19,703 nt of DNA from Acidimicrobiia bacterium (GTDB lineage: Bacteria > Actinomycetota > Acidimicrobiia > Spongiisociales > UBA5794). The notes under the pieces were generated by a model, which was given only the letters and a program-made list of their open reading frames with translations, searched no databases and was not told where the DNA came from. How positions within the stretch are numbered: position 1 is the stretch's first letter; the number at the start of each line of letters is the position of its first letter. This document shows positions 1 through 7,075 of this stretch, piece by piece. The stretch covers positions 1-19,703 of the forward strand of contig JAUVPA010000003.1 in assembly GCA_030598905.1 (NCBI GenBank), read 5' to 3'. The translations under genes and the position numbers were made by a program.

Positions 1-548
1 AGGTTCCACCCGACCGTCGTGTTGTCAGCTGCGAGGAGGTCTTCGAGGTCGAAGCGAACCTGCCAGACATGACACAGATGCAGACGCGGGACGAAGGTCT
101 CGATGGCGGCGGAGCGATCACATTGCGTGACCTCGTCCGCGAGGCGCTTCGCCAACGACCCGACCGCATCGTGGTCGGGGAGGTCCGAGGGCCCGAGGCG
201 ATAGACCTGCTGATGGCCCTCAACGCGGGCTGCTCTGGCCTCACCACGTTACATGCGAATTCGGCGAGAGACGCTTTGGAGAAACTCGTTTCCTACAGCG
301 TCCTTGCCGGTCAGAACATCGCGATCCCGTTCGTGCGGAGAACGATCAGTTCGGTGACCGATCTCGTCGTCCACCTTCGCCGCTCGGGTCGCACGAGGCG
401 CATTGAGGAGATCGCCTACGTCCCGACCCAGCTCGATGGGGAGGTCTTCACAACACAGATGCTCTTCGAGCGGGAGGGCGACCGCCTGGTGTGGACCGGG
501 TCACGGCCGGACGACGGTCGCTTTGCCTCGGTGAGGTGGACCCGATGA
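1..548 (+). CDS. cpaF: Tad pilus assembly ATPase CpaF/TadA, C-terminal part (5' end outside window)
   Basis: This is the C-terminal part of the secretion ATPase that powers assembly of Flp/Tad pili at the cytoplasmic membrane. The frame is open from base 3 to the TGA at 546-548, so the gene starts before the window. Visible family motifs are a VVSCEEVFE stretch, the MQTRDE arginine segment, a Walker B-like RIVVGEVRGPEA, and the LTTLHANSARDAL histidine box, all in the order seen in CpaF-type type II/IV secretion ATPases. The Walker A motif must lie upstream and cannot be seen. The stop overlaps the next start (ATGA at 545-548), which indicates translational coupling with tadB. Assignment to the CpaF/TadA family is secure from the motifs plus the tad neighbours. 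Confidence 0.93.
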   Translation, partial: VPPDRRVVSCEEVFEVEANLPDMTQMQTRDEGLDGGGAITLRDLVREALRQRPDRIVVGEVRGPEAIDLLMALNAGCSGLTTLHANSARDALEKLVSYSVLAGQNIAIPFVRRTISSVTDLVVHLRRSGRTRRIEEIAYVPTQLDGEVFTTQMLFEREGDRLVWTGSRPDDGRFASVRWTR

Positions 549-1351
549 GAGGTGTAGCCGCTCTCATGGCTGGTGTCGCCGTGTGGGTGCTGGTCACACG
601 GCACGTTCCGACGATTAGAGCCCCGCGAATCGCGTGGCCGCGGCCCCAAACCTTGGCTGCCGCGACCGTAGCCGCAGCCTGTGGAGGGGCCATTGCCATG
701 GCGGCGTTGGAGGTTCCGATGGTCGCGCTCGGCGTCGCGCTCCTCCTCGGCACGGTCCCTTTCGCTGTGCAACGAGCACAATCTCGGAAGCAGCAGGAGG
801 AGCTGGCTGGCTCGTGGCCCGACATCCTGGCCCGCGTCCGGGCGCGGGTTTCTGCGGGGTCGACACTGCCCGACGCCTTGATCGACGGCTTCTCAACGGC
901 ACCGGAACCGCTGGGTTCTGCAGCAGATGAGATCGAGGAGGCGGTCCGGTACGGCGCCGGCTTCGATGCGGCTCTCACCTCGCTCCGGGAACGTCTCCGC
1001 GACCCGATTGCCGATCGGGTACTACTCACGCTCGCAATCGCACATCACTCAGGCGGCCGACGCGTCGGCGATGTCCTCTCCGCACTCAGTCTTTCGGTTG
1101 CCGACGAGCTGCGACTGCGTCGCGCTCACGACGCCGCGATGACGGAGCAGCGCCTCACGGCCGCCGTAGCGCTCATCGCACCGTGGGCCTTGCTGGTGCT
1201 GACCGTCGCCACGAACCCGCAAGCCACCGACGCATACCGATCCCAACCCGGCGCGGTTGTCATCACAATCGGGTTCGCCGGGACGGGCATCGGCTATCTC
1301 CTCGCTCGGCACAGCGCCGAGCTGTCCCGCGCACCACGGGTGTTCGAATGA
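545..1351 (+). CDS. tadB: Tad pilus inner-membrane platform protein TadB (type II secretion system F domain)
   Basis: TadB is one of the two inner-membrane platform proteins of the Tad pilus machine; it works with TadC and the CpaF ATPase. The 268-residue product has a hydrophobic N-terminal segment, a second hydrophobic region near residues 35-75, a cytoplasmic T2SSF region (residues about 85-210, including SWPDILARVRARVSAGS and HHSGGRRVGDVLSALS) and two C-terminal membrane segments. I chose ATG 545 because it overlaps the cpaF stop as ATGA; the frame is open further upstream (to 491), but that stretch lies inside cpaF. Its own stop overlaps tadC the same way. Order, size and topology all fit TadB; the confusion with TadC is resolved by gene order. 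Confidence 0.9.
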   Translation: MRGVAALMAGVAVWVLVTRHVPTIRAPRIAWPRPQTLAAATVAAACGGAIAMAALEVPMVALGVALLLGTVPFAVQRAQSRKQQEELAGSWPDILARVRARVSAGSTLPDALIDGFSTAPEPLGSAADEIEEAVRYGAGFDAALTSLRERLRDPIADRVLLTLAIAHHSGGRRVGDVLSALSLSVADELRLRRAHDAAMTEQRLTAAVALIAPWALLVLTVATNPQATDAYRSQPGAVVITIGFAGTGIGYLLARHSAELSRAPRVFE

Positions 1352-2157
1352 GCATCGTCATCGCCGCCGGTGCCGCCGTTGGTGTCTTCATGACCGTGAT
1401 GTGGACACGTCCGGAGCGCTTGTCCGACCGTGTCGAACAATTCCTGCACCCGAGACCGAAAACCATCGAGAGCTCGGTCACCGGCCCAGGACGAGCCGCC
1501 AAGGCAGGACTCGACTGGTCGGAGAACCAGCTGCGGATTCGACGGATGCTCGCCGCTTGTGCTGGTGGGCTCGCCGGACTCTTCGCGGCACAAGGCAACC
1601 TGTTCCTCGCCGGTCCCGGTCGTTCAGCGCCCGCACTCATCGCGGCCGGGACCGCCGCCGGGTGGCTCGCGTTCGGGATGCACCTGTCCACCCGTGCCGA
1701 GAGGAGGGCGACCCGACTCCGATCCGAGCTTCCCGTGATCGCCGAGGCAATCGCTCTGCACATCGTCGCCGGGGAATCGGTCTCGTCGGCCATCGCCCGC
1801 TTCGTCGAATCGGCAGGCGGGGTTGCCTCCGAAGAGTTCTCTTCCGCATTGAGCGATGCGGCATCCGGCGTCGGCCTCGCCGAGGCGCTCCATAGGGCGT
1901 CGAAAGTGACCGCCGATCCGGAGGCCGGAAGGCTCTACTCGCTTCTCGGACACGCCCACGTCAGTGGCGGGCGCCTCGTCGGTTCCCTCACCGAACTCGC
2001 CAGGGACTATCGGGCGGCGCTCGCCCGGGAGCTCACACAGGAAGGTGGACGCCGGGCCATCGCCACCTATGGCCCGGTTCTCGGCCTGATGGTGCCGGTA
2101 ACCCTGCTCTTTCTGCTGTACCCGACCATCACCGGGCTGCGAAGTCTGGCGCCATGA
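1348..2157 (+). CDS. tadC: Tad pilus inner-membrane platform protein TadC (type II secretion system F domain)
   Basis: This is the second platform protein of the Tad machine (269 residues). It has an N-terminal membrane segment (about residues 2-19), a hydrophobic pair near 65-115, and a T2SSF region with LPVIAEAIALHIVAGESVS and the typical SGGRLVGSLTELARDYR stretch. It ends in a membrane segment running VPVTLLFLLYPTITGL, which is a common TadC ending. The ATG at 1348 overlaps the tadB TGA (ATGA); an open extension upstream to 1183 lies entirely within tadB and is rejected. It is followed after 34 bases by flp, with a strong ribosome binding site between. Confidence 0.9.
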   Translation: MSIVIAAGAAVGVFMTVMWTRPERLSDRVEQFLHPRPKTIESSVTGPGRAAKAGLDWSENQLRIRRMLAACAGGLAGLFAAQGNLFLAGPGRSAPALIAAGTAAGWLAFGMHLSTRAERRATRLRSELPVIAEAIALHIVAGESVSSAIARFVESAGGVASEEFSSALSDAASGVGLAEALHRASKVTADPEAGRLYSLLGHAHVSGGRLVGSLTELARDYRAALARELTQEGGRRAIATYGPVLGLMVPVTLLFLLYPTITGLRSLAP

Positions 2158-2180
2158 CGTGCTCCGGACATCACATGAGA

Positions 2181-2185
2181 GGAGG
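2181..2185 (+). promoter_or_regulatory. Strong Shine-Dalgarno site setting the flp TTG start
   Basis: GGAGG six bases before TTG 2192. It is one of the few strong sites in the window, as expected for an abundant structural subunit, and it decides for TTG 2192 over the overlapping out-of-frame GTG at 2185. Confidence 0.75.
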
Positions 2186-2191
2186 TGACGC

Positions 2192-2344
2192 TTGTTAAAA
2201 GAAGAACAAGGTGCGACCACTATCGAGTGGCTCGGCCTGGCCACGATCGCCGTCTTGGTGATCGCCATGCTGCTTCCCATGGTTCGCGGCGCGGCGGCCG
2301 ACGTCTGGTCGGCAATCGCCGATCAGCTCGCCAGCTTCTTCTAG
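2192..2344 (+). CDS. flp: Flp-type pilin (major Tad pilus subunit), 50 aa, TTG start
   Basis: This is a short gene for the pilin subunit polymerised by the Tad machine. TTG 2192 is preceded by GGAGG at 2181-2185 with 6-nt spacing, so the start is well supported although the codon is unusual. The product begins LLKEEQGATTIEWLGLATIA: a very short charged leader, a glycine suitable for prepilin peptidase cleavage, a glutamate at +5 of the mature protein, then a single hydrophobic helix of about 20 residues and a short tail ending in two phenylalanines. Classical Flp pilins have Glu-Tyr after the cleavage site; here it is Glu-Trp. The mature subunit would be about 42 residues, within the usual Flp range. 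The TAG at 2342-2344 lies at the beginning of the next coding frame. Confidence 0.88.
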   Translation: MLKEEQGATTIEWLGLATIAVLVIAMLLPMVRGAAADVWSAIADQLASFF

Positions 2345-2700
2345 AAGACGGTTCAACGACGATCGAAGGCATTGCTGCCATGGCGGTGTTGTTCTTGCTG
2401 CTTGTTGTCATCGCCCAGGCGACATTCTTCCTCGTGGCGCGCCAAATCGCAGCGGCAGCCACGACGGCGACAGCGCGTGAGGTGGCGCGCCCGGGAGCTC
2501 AGCTCGATCAGGAGCGACACGGGTTGTTGGCCGATATCCGTGCGACCGTGCCGGGAGCTCTCGACCCCGAGGCCGAGGTGAGGATCGAGGGAGACGTCGC
2601 GCGGGCGACCCTGACATTCGCGTGGCGACCCCCCGGTCCCGACATGCTGCGCGTCACCGTCAGCATCGACTCGGAGTCGACGCTGGTCTTCGTGCCGTGA
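2305..2700 (+). CDS. tadE: TadE-like minor pilin; start codon unresolved
   Basis: The reading frame that follows flp encodes LEDGSTTIEGIAAMAVLF and a long hydrophobic stretch, which is a prepilin-type signal (Gly before the cleavage site, Glu at +5) and the single N-terminal membrane helix of TadE-type minor pilins. The remainder, to about residue 130, is a small beta-rich exported domain. No ATG, GTG or TTG lies at a suitable place: the only conventional upstream start is GTG 2185, which would read flp in another frame for over 150 nt, and ATG 2380 would remove the processing signal. I give CTG 2305 as a provisional start because it yields a 16-residue basic leader; a -1 shift from the flp frame at its TAG is an alternative. 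The TGA at 2698-2700 overlaps the next start (GTGA). Confidence 0.7.
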   Translation: MVGNRRSARQLLLEDGSTTIEGIAAMAVLFLLLVVIAQATFFLVARQIAAAATTATAREVARPGAQLDQERHGLLADIRATVPGALDPEAEVRIEGDVARATLTFAWRPPGPDMLRVTVSIDSESTLVFVP

Positions 2701-3053
2701 CGGATCGCGGCACGGCGCTCCTCGAAGTTCTCGCCGTAGGCGCGATCGCCGCTCTTCTCACCGGTCAAATCGTCGTCACGGTCGGACGGCTCGCCGCCGC
2801 AGGCGACGCCGCCGGTGAGGCGGCGAGAGCCGCAGCCACGCTGGTAGCTCGCTACGACGACCATTCCGAAGCCGAAAGGGCGGTGCAACGAATCGCTCCG
2901 GGATCGACTATGAGCGTTGGCGTAGAGGGGTCACTGGTCGAGGTCCAGGTCGCGCTGCCGGTTGCAGTTGTCGGCCCGCCCGGCACGCCGATCGAGATCA
3001 CGGTACGTGGTCAGGCAGCGGTTCCGCTCAGCCCCTATCGGAGCCAACGGTGA
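2697..3053 (+). CDS. TadE/TadF-like minor pilin protein
   Basis: This 118-residue product starts at GTG 2697, overlapping the previous TGA. It begins MTDRGTALLEVLAVGAIAAL: a four-residue leader, a glycine, then a mature N-terminus with Glu at +5 and a hydrophobic helix to about residue 27, again a type IV pilin-like processing signal. The following AAAGDAAGEAARAAATLVAR is a helical alanine-rich stalk typical of TadE/TadF proteins, and a short beta-rich domain follows. Position and size suggest a minor pilin of the Tad system acting in pilus initiation or anchoring. Which of TadE or TadF it best matches cannot be settled by eye, so I give no gene symbol. Its stop overlaps the next start (GTGA at 3050-3053). 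Confidence 0.72.
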   Translation: MTDRGTALLEVLAVGAIAALLTGQIVVTVGRLAAAGDAAGEAARAAATLVARYDDHSEAERAVQRIAPGSTMSVGVEGSLVEVQVALPVAVVGPPGTPIEITVRGQAAVPLSPYRSQR

Positions 3054-3436
3054 ACGAGCAAGGCTCGATGATGCCGCTCGTCGCGGGTTTGGTGCTTGCA
3101 ACCGCCGTGATCATCGCCCTTGCCGTCGACGTGACGCTGTATGCGTCCGCGGTTCGTGAGGCGGCCTTCGCTGCAGATTCCGGGGCGGAGGCCGGGGCTG
3201 CCCAGATCGATCGGGATTCTCGATACCGCGGGATTCTCGCCGTAGATCGTGGTGCCGCTGAGGAAGCCGCCGTAGAAGCCGCCTTGGCATCGCGGCCCCG
3301 CTCCGGGAGGTCCGTCGATGTGATCGCCGAAGCGGGCCGCGTGTGTGTCACCGTGATCCAGCCGTTCTCCGCTCGCCTCGTCACCGTGCAAACGGAGATC
3401 GCCGAGACCGCCTGCGCCGTCCCCGTTGAGGGTTGA
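3050..3436 (+). CDS. TadG-like / Flp pilus-assembly membrane protein
   Basis: This is the last gene of the tad operon (128 residues), started by GTG 3050 overlapping the preceding TGA. The N-terminus MNEQGSMMPLVAGLVLATAV and the following hydrophobic stretch up to about residue 32 resemble the QGS-type N-terminus of TadG/TadE-like exported pilus proteins; DVTLYASAVREAAFAADSGAEAGA is the usual helix after the membrane anchor. Full TadG proteins are far longer and carry a von Willebrand A domain, which is absent, so this is a short relative often found at the end of actinobacterial tad clusters. Two cysteines near the C-terminus (CVTV and TACAV) could form a disulfide outside the membrane. It ends 4 bases before a large hairpin. 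Confidence 0.68.
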   Translation: MNEQGSMMPLVAGLVLATAVIIALAVDVTLYASAVREAAFAADSGAEAGAAQIDRDSRYRGILAVDRGAAEEAAVEAALASRPRSGRSVDVIAEAGRVCVTVIQPFSARLVTVQTEIAETACAVPVEG

Positions 3437-3440
3437 CTCG

Positions 3441-3488
3441 CGTCTGGCGTACGGCAGGCCCGTATTCGGGCCTGCCGTACGCCAGACG
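3441..3488. terminator. Perfect 22-bp inverted repeat, probable bidirectional terminator
   Basis: Positions 3441-3462 and 3467-3488 are exact reverse complements (22 bp, starting CGTCTGGCG) around the 4-nt loop TATT. It sits between the convergent ends of the tad operon (stop at 3436) and gcvP (stop codon at 3490-3492). No T-run follows on either strand, as is common in high-GC bacteria. It should act in both directions. Confidence 0.85.
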
Positions 3489-3489
3489 G

Positions 3490-6351
3490 TTAGACGTAGT
3501 CCTCGATAGGAGGGCAAGCGCAGAACACGTTGCGGTCACCGTAAGCGTTGTCGATGCGGGACACCGGCACCCAGTATTTGGCGTGGCGCAACCCATCGAC
3601 GGGATAGGCAGCTTGTTGCCTCGTGAATGAATGTTCCCAGGATTCCACGAGGACATCCTCGGCGGGATAGGGGGCGTAACGGAGCACGCTGTCCTCGACG
3701 GCCACCGCCCCTGAAGCGACCTGATCGATCTCGGCCTTGATACCGATCATCGCGTCACAGAAACGGTCGAGTTCCTCCTTCGCCTCCGACTCGGTTGGCT
3801 CGATCATGAGCGTCCCGGCGACGGGAAAGCTCATCGTCGGGGCGTGGAAGCCGTAGTCGATGAGCCGCTTGGCGATGTCTTCGTTGGTTACTCCCGTGTC
3901 GTGCTGGATCACCCTGATGTCGATGATGCATTCGTGGGCGACGAGGTCGTTGGCTCCCGTATAGAGCACCGGGTAGTGATCGGAGAGCCGAGATGCGATG
4001 TAGTTGGCATTGAGGATCGCCATCTGCGTCGCCCGCAGCAATCCATCGCCACCCATCATCGCGATGTAGGCCCACGAGATCGGGAGCACACCCGCCGATC
4101 CCCATGGAGCGGCCGAGACGGCACCCACCCCATCGCCTGGACCTTCCTGATCCGCCCCCAGAGGGTGCCCGGGGAGGAAGGGGGCGAGATGCTCACGAAC
4201 ACCGATCGGGCCTACGCCCGGTCCGCCACCGCCGTGGGGGATGGCAAAGGTCTTGTGCAGGTTGAGGTGGCTGACATCACTGCCGAAGCGACCCGGCTCG
4301 GCCACTCCGAGCATCGCGTTGAGGTTCGCACCGTCGAGATACACCTGCCCACCGTTGTCATGGACGATGCGGCACACTTCGGTGATCGCCTCTTCGAAGA
4401 CTCCGTGCGTCGATGGATAGGTGACCATGATCGCCGCCAGACGATCGGCATGCTCCTCAGCTTTGGCCTGGAGGTCGGCGACATCGACAGAGCCGTCCTC
4501 ATCTGTGGCCACGACGACGACCTTCATCCCAGCCATCGAGGCCGACGCCGGGTTCGTGCCGTGCGCCGAGGCGGGAATGAGGCACACGTCCCGATGGCTC
4601 TCGCCACGGCTCTCGTGGAAGGCACGTATCGCGAGGAGGCCGGCGAACTCACCCTGCGCTCCTGAATTGGGTTGCACGGACACTGCGTCGTATCCGGTGA
4701 TCTCGGCGAGCCATGTCTCGAGCTCGCTGATCAGCTCCATGTATCCGGTGGCCTGGTCGAGCGGAACGAACGGGTGCATCTCGGCGAACGCCGGCCAGGT
4801 GACGGGAAACATCTCAGCCGTCGCGTTCAGCTTCATCGTGCAGGAGCCGAGCGGAATCATCGACTTGTCGAGAGCAATGTCCTTGTCCTGCAACTTGCGC
4901 AAGTAGCGCAGCATCTCGGTCTCCGACCGATACAGATGGAACACCGGGTGAGTCATGAATGGCTCGGTTCTGACGAGATCCGCGGGGATACCGGAGGCGG
5001 CCTTGTCGAGGTCGAGGGTGACAGGAACGTCAAATACCTCGAGCAGCGCCTCGACGAAGGCCGGCGTCGTCGTCTCGTCTAAGGACACTCCGACGTGACG
5101 GGAATCCAAAGGCCGGAGGTTGATCCGCCGGTCTCGCGCTTTGGCCAGGACCTCATCGGCATTGGCCACCTCGACGGCAACGGTGTCGAACCAGGAGTCG
5201 TTTGCCACCGATACTCCGCCGTTGCGGAGTGCGCCGACGAGTGAACTGGTAAGACGGTGTACCCGATGGGCGATCTTGGCGAGCCCATCGGGTCCGTGAT
5301 AGACGCCGTACATCCCAGCGATGACGGCCAGGAGGACTTGAGCGGTGCAGATGTTGCTGGTAGCGCGCTCGCGCCGGATGTGTTGCTCGCGAGTCTGCAG
5401 CGTCAGCCGAAGCGCCATGCGGTCTCCGGCATCTTTGGATACGCCGACCACTCGGCCGGGAATCTGGCGCATGTAGTCCTCACGCGTCGCCATGAACGCA
5501 GCATGCGGGCCGCCGAACATCATCGGCACGCCAAAGCGCTGGGACGACCCGACGACGACGTCTGCACCCATCGCGCCCGGTGACTTCAGGAGGGTCAGCG
5601 CAAGGAGATCAGAGGCAACCGCAACGTAGCCACGGCCTTCGTGGATTCTCTCGAAGAGGTCCGTGTGGTCGGCGACGCCTCCCGCCGTCGTCGGGTATTG
5701 CACGAGGACGGCGAACGGATCGTGACCCATCAGTTCGGCATAGGGATCACCAACGATCACCTTGATCCCGAGAGGAACCGCACGGGTCCGCACCACCTCG
5801 ACGGTTTGGGGGTGGCAGCCTTCATCGACGAAGAAGACATCCGACTTCGACCTCGACACTCGCTTGAGCATGGCCATCGCTTCGGCGGCGGCGGTGGCTT
5901 CGTCGAGCAGCGATGAGTTCGCCATGTCGAGACCGCAGAGATCGGCGACCATCGTCTGGAAGTTCAGCAACGCCTCGAGCCGACCCTGCGAGATCTCCGG
6001 TTGGTAGGGGGTATAGGCCGTGTACCACCCCGGGTTCTCGAAGATGTTGCGCAAGATGACACCGGGCATCACGGTGGCGTAGTACCCCATTCCGATCATC
6101 GAGGTGTACAGCTCATTGCGCTCGCCGATGGCCTCGAGGCGCGCGAGAGCTTCCGCCTCGGACAATGCAGCCGGGAGATCGGGGACGTGTTCGGTGCGGA
6201 TGGTCTGCGGCACGGCGCGATCGATGAGATCACCGAGACTGGTCGCGCCCACAACGTCGAGCATCGCTTTGACATCGTTGGGACGGGGTCCGATGTGGCG
6301 GGTAACGAACTCGCCGGCTGCAGAGAGTGCTCGGAACGGTCGATCGGTCAT
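3490..6351 (-). CDS. gcvP: Glycine dehydrogenase (decarboxylating), P-protein of the glycine cleavage system
   Basis: This PLP enzyme decarboxylates glycine and passes the aminomethyl group to the lipoyl arm of GcvH in the cytoplasmic glycine cleavage system. The 953-residue product is the single-chain (homodimeric) form, whose usual length is about 950. It begins MTDRPFRALSAAGEFVTRHIGP, has GMGYYATVMPGVI near residue 90, GSCTMKLNATAEMFPVTWP at the head of the second half, and the PLP-lysine region HLNLHKTFAIPHGGGGPGVG near residue 700. I prefer ATG 6351: the TTG further out at 6393 lacks a ribosome binding site and abuts the hairpin at 6400-6444. A TAGCCT box lies 10 nt upstream of the ATG. 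gcvT and gcvH are not in the window, so this gene is unlinked to its partners here. Confidence 0.97.
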   Translation of the reverse strand: MTDRPFRALSAAGEFVTRHIGPRPNDVKAMLDVVGATSLGDLIDRAVPQTIRTEHVPDLPAALSEAEALARLEAIGERNELYTSMIGMGYYATVMPGVILRNIFENPGWYTAYTPYQPEISQGRLEALLNFQTMVADLCGLDMANSSLLDEATAAAEAMAMLKRVSRSKSDVFFVDEGCHPQTVEVVRTRAVPLGIKVIVGDPYAELMGHDPFAVLVQYPTTAGGVADHTDLFERIHEGRGYVAVASDLLALTLLKSPGAMGADVVVGSSQRFGVPMMFGGPHAAFMATREDYMRQIPGRVVGVSKDAGDRMALRLTLQTREQHIRRERATSNICTAQVLLAVIAGMYGVYHGPDGLAKIAHRVHRLTSSLVGALRNGGVSVANDSWFDTVAVEVANADEVLAKARDRRINLRPLDSRHVGVSLDETTTPAFVEALLEVFDVPVTLDLDKAASGIPADLVRTEPFMTHPVFHLYRSETEMLRYLRKLQDKDIALDKSMIPLGSCTMKLNATAEMFPVTWPAFAEMHPFVPLDQATGYMELISELETWLAEITGYDAVSVQPNSGAQGEFAGLLAIRAFHESRGESHRDVCLIPASAHGTNPASASMAGMKVVVVATDEDGSVDVADLQAKAEEHADRLAAIMVTYPSTHGVFEEAITEVCRIVHDNGGQVYLDGANLNAMLGVAEPGRFGSDVSHLNLHKTFAIPHGGGGPGVGPIGVREHLAPFLPGHPLGADQEGPGDGVGAVSAAPWGSAGVLPISWAYIAMMGGDGLLRATQMAILNANYIASRLSDHYPVLYTGANDLVAHECIIDIRVIQHDTGVTNEDIAKRLIDYGFHAPTMSFPVAGTLMIEPTESEAKEELDRFCDAMIGIKAEIDQVASGAVAVEDSVLRYAPYPAEDVLVESWEHSFTRQQAAYPVDGLRHAKYWVPVSRIDNAYGDRNVFCACPPIEDYV

Positions 6352-6361
6352 CAGTCGAGCG

Positions 6362-6367
6362 AGGCTA
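6362..6367 (-). promoter_or_regulatory. gcvP: Possible -10 box for near-leaderless gcvP mRNA
   Basis: TAGCCT on the minus strand, 10 nt before ATG 6351, would place the transcript start about 4 nt before the ATG. There is no recognisable Shine-Dalgarno and no clear -35. The interval to the hairpin at 6400-6444 leaves room for an independent promoter. Confidence 0.35.
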
Positions 6368-6399
6368 GCGCCGGCCCGCTGCCGACGTGACAAGCCCGG

Positions 6400-6444
6400 C
6401 GCTCGTGCTTACGCGACTGAATAGTCGTCGCGTAAGCACGAGCG
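6400..6444 (-). terminator. Perfect 18-bp hairpin between the DUF6325-like gene and gcvP
   Basis: Positions 6400-6417 (CGCTCGTGCTTACGCGAC) and 6427-6444 are exact reverse complements around a 9-nt loop. The hairpin lies 12 bases past the stop of the DUF6325-like gene in the direction of transcription and before gcvP, so it most likely ends the upstream transcript. There is no T-run. Confidence 0.75.
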
Positions 6445-6456
6445 TTGGTCGGAGAA

Positions 6457-6960
6457 TCAGCCGGCGGCGATGGCTCCGGCCGTGATCAACAACTCCGGGC
6501 TGAGAAAGTCCTGCGCCAGCAGGATTCCACCCGACTCGCGGACGGCGTTACGGAACGGGATCGCCCACTGGTGGTCGATGACGATCAGCATGGCTGCCCC
6601 ACCGGCCGGGATCTGATCTGCGATCCAAGCCGCATCTTCTCCGGAAAGCCCGTACTCGTACTCCTCCGCAGCGCTGATGGCGCCGGCAACGGCACCCACG
6701 CGGGCACCTTCGGCTCCGCCGGCGCCGAGGCCGATGAGCGCTCCGACCCATGCGCCGTAGACCATCGCCTCGTCCTCGGTGAGATCCGACATCTCGGCGG
6801 CGACCACGTCACCGGCGTCGCTCTTGTAGACGCCGAGCAGGTCGACGATCTTGATGACGCCGGAGTCCGAAGCATCGACCAAGGCTCCCAGGACGCTGCC
6901 GTCGAGCTGGGGATCGCCGAAGGCGATTGCCAGAATCTGAAGGGGACCGATCTCTGCCAT
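6457..6960 (-). CDS. DUF6325/DUF1269-like protein
   Basis: This 167-residue protein has unknown biochemical function. It starts MAEIGPLQILAIAFGDPQ and continues with a segment on regulation-like beta/alpha pattern (GVIKIVDLLGVYKSDAGDV), then a glycine/alanine-rich hydrophobic stretch at about residues 70-95 (WVGALIGLGAGGAEGARVGA) and a C-terminal alpha/beta part ending AIAAG. This arrangement, a ferredoxin-like fold interrupted by a glycine-rich hairpin, is typical of small actinobacterial DUF6325/DUF1269 proteins, which are often stress-associated; no role can be read from the sequence. ATG 6960 is backed by a strong AGGAGG seven bases upstream. A hairpin follows the stop, so it is probably a single-gene transcript, divergent from the gene at 7076. 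Confidence 0.72.
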   Translation of the reverse strand: MAEIGPLQILAIAFGDPQLDGSVLGALVDASDSGVIKIVDLLGVYKSDAGDVVAAEMSDLTEDEAMVYGAWVGALIGLGAGGAEGARVGAVAGAISAAEEYEYGLSGEDAAWIADQIPAGGAAMLIVIDHQWAIPFRNAVRESGGILLAQDFLSPELLITAGAIAAG

Positions 6961-7060
6961 GTGTGCTCCTCCTGCACTCGCGTAGTTCAGGGAACAAGTC
7001 TGGCATCTCCCAGGACCGTAGTTCCGGTGACGGGTCCGCGCCGCAAACCGAAGCCCTCCC

Positions 7061-7066
7061 TACGCT
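7061..7066 (+). promoter_or_regulatory. Possible -10 box for near-leaderless mRNA of the toroid protein
   Basis: TACGCT with 9 nt to GTG 7076, predicting a transcript start about 3 nt before the start codon. No Shine-Dalgarno and no good -35 were seen. It lies in the 115-nt divergent intergenic region shared with the DUF6325-like gene. Confidence 0.35.
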
Positions 7067-7075
7067 CCGGGAACC

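Noticed and set aside
2185..2340. GTG 2185 as the start of the TadE-like gene
   Set aside because: It would place 50 codons out of frame through the strongly supported flp gene, and the GTG itself lies within the flp Shine-Dalgarno site.
3844..4665. 273-codon open frame on the plus strand inside gcvP
   Set aside because: It is fully antisense to a well-conserved gcvP with no motif of its own.
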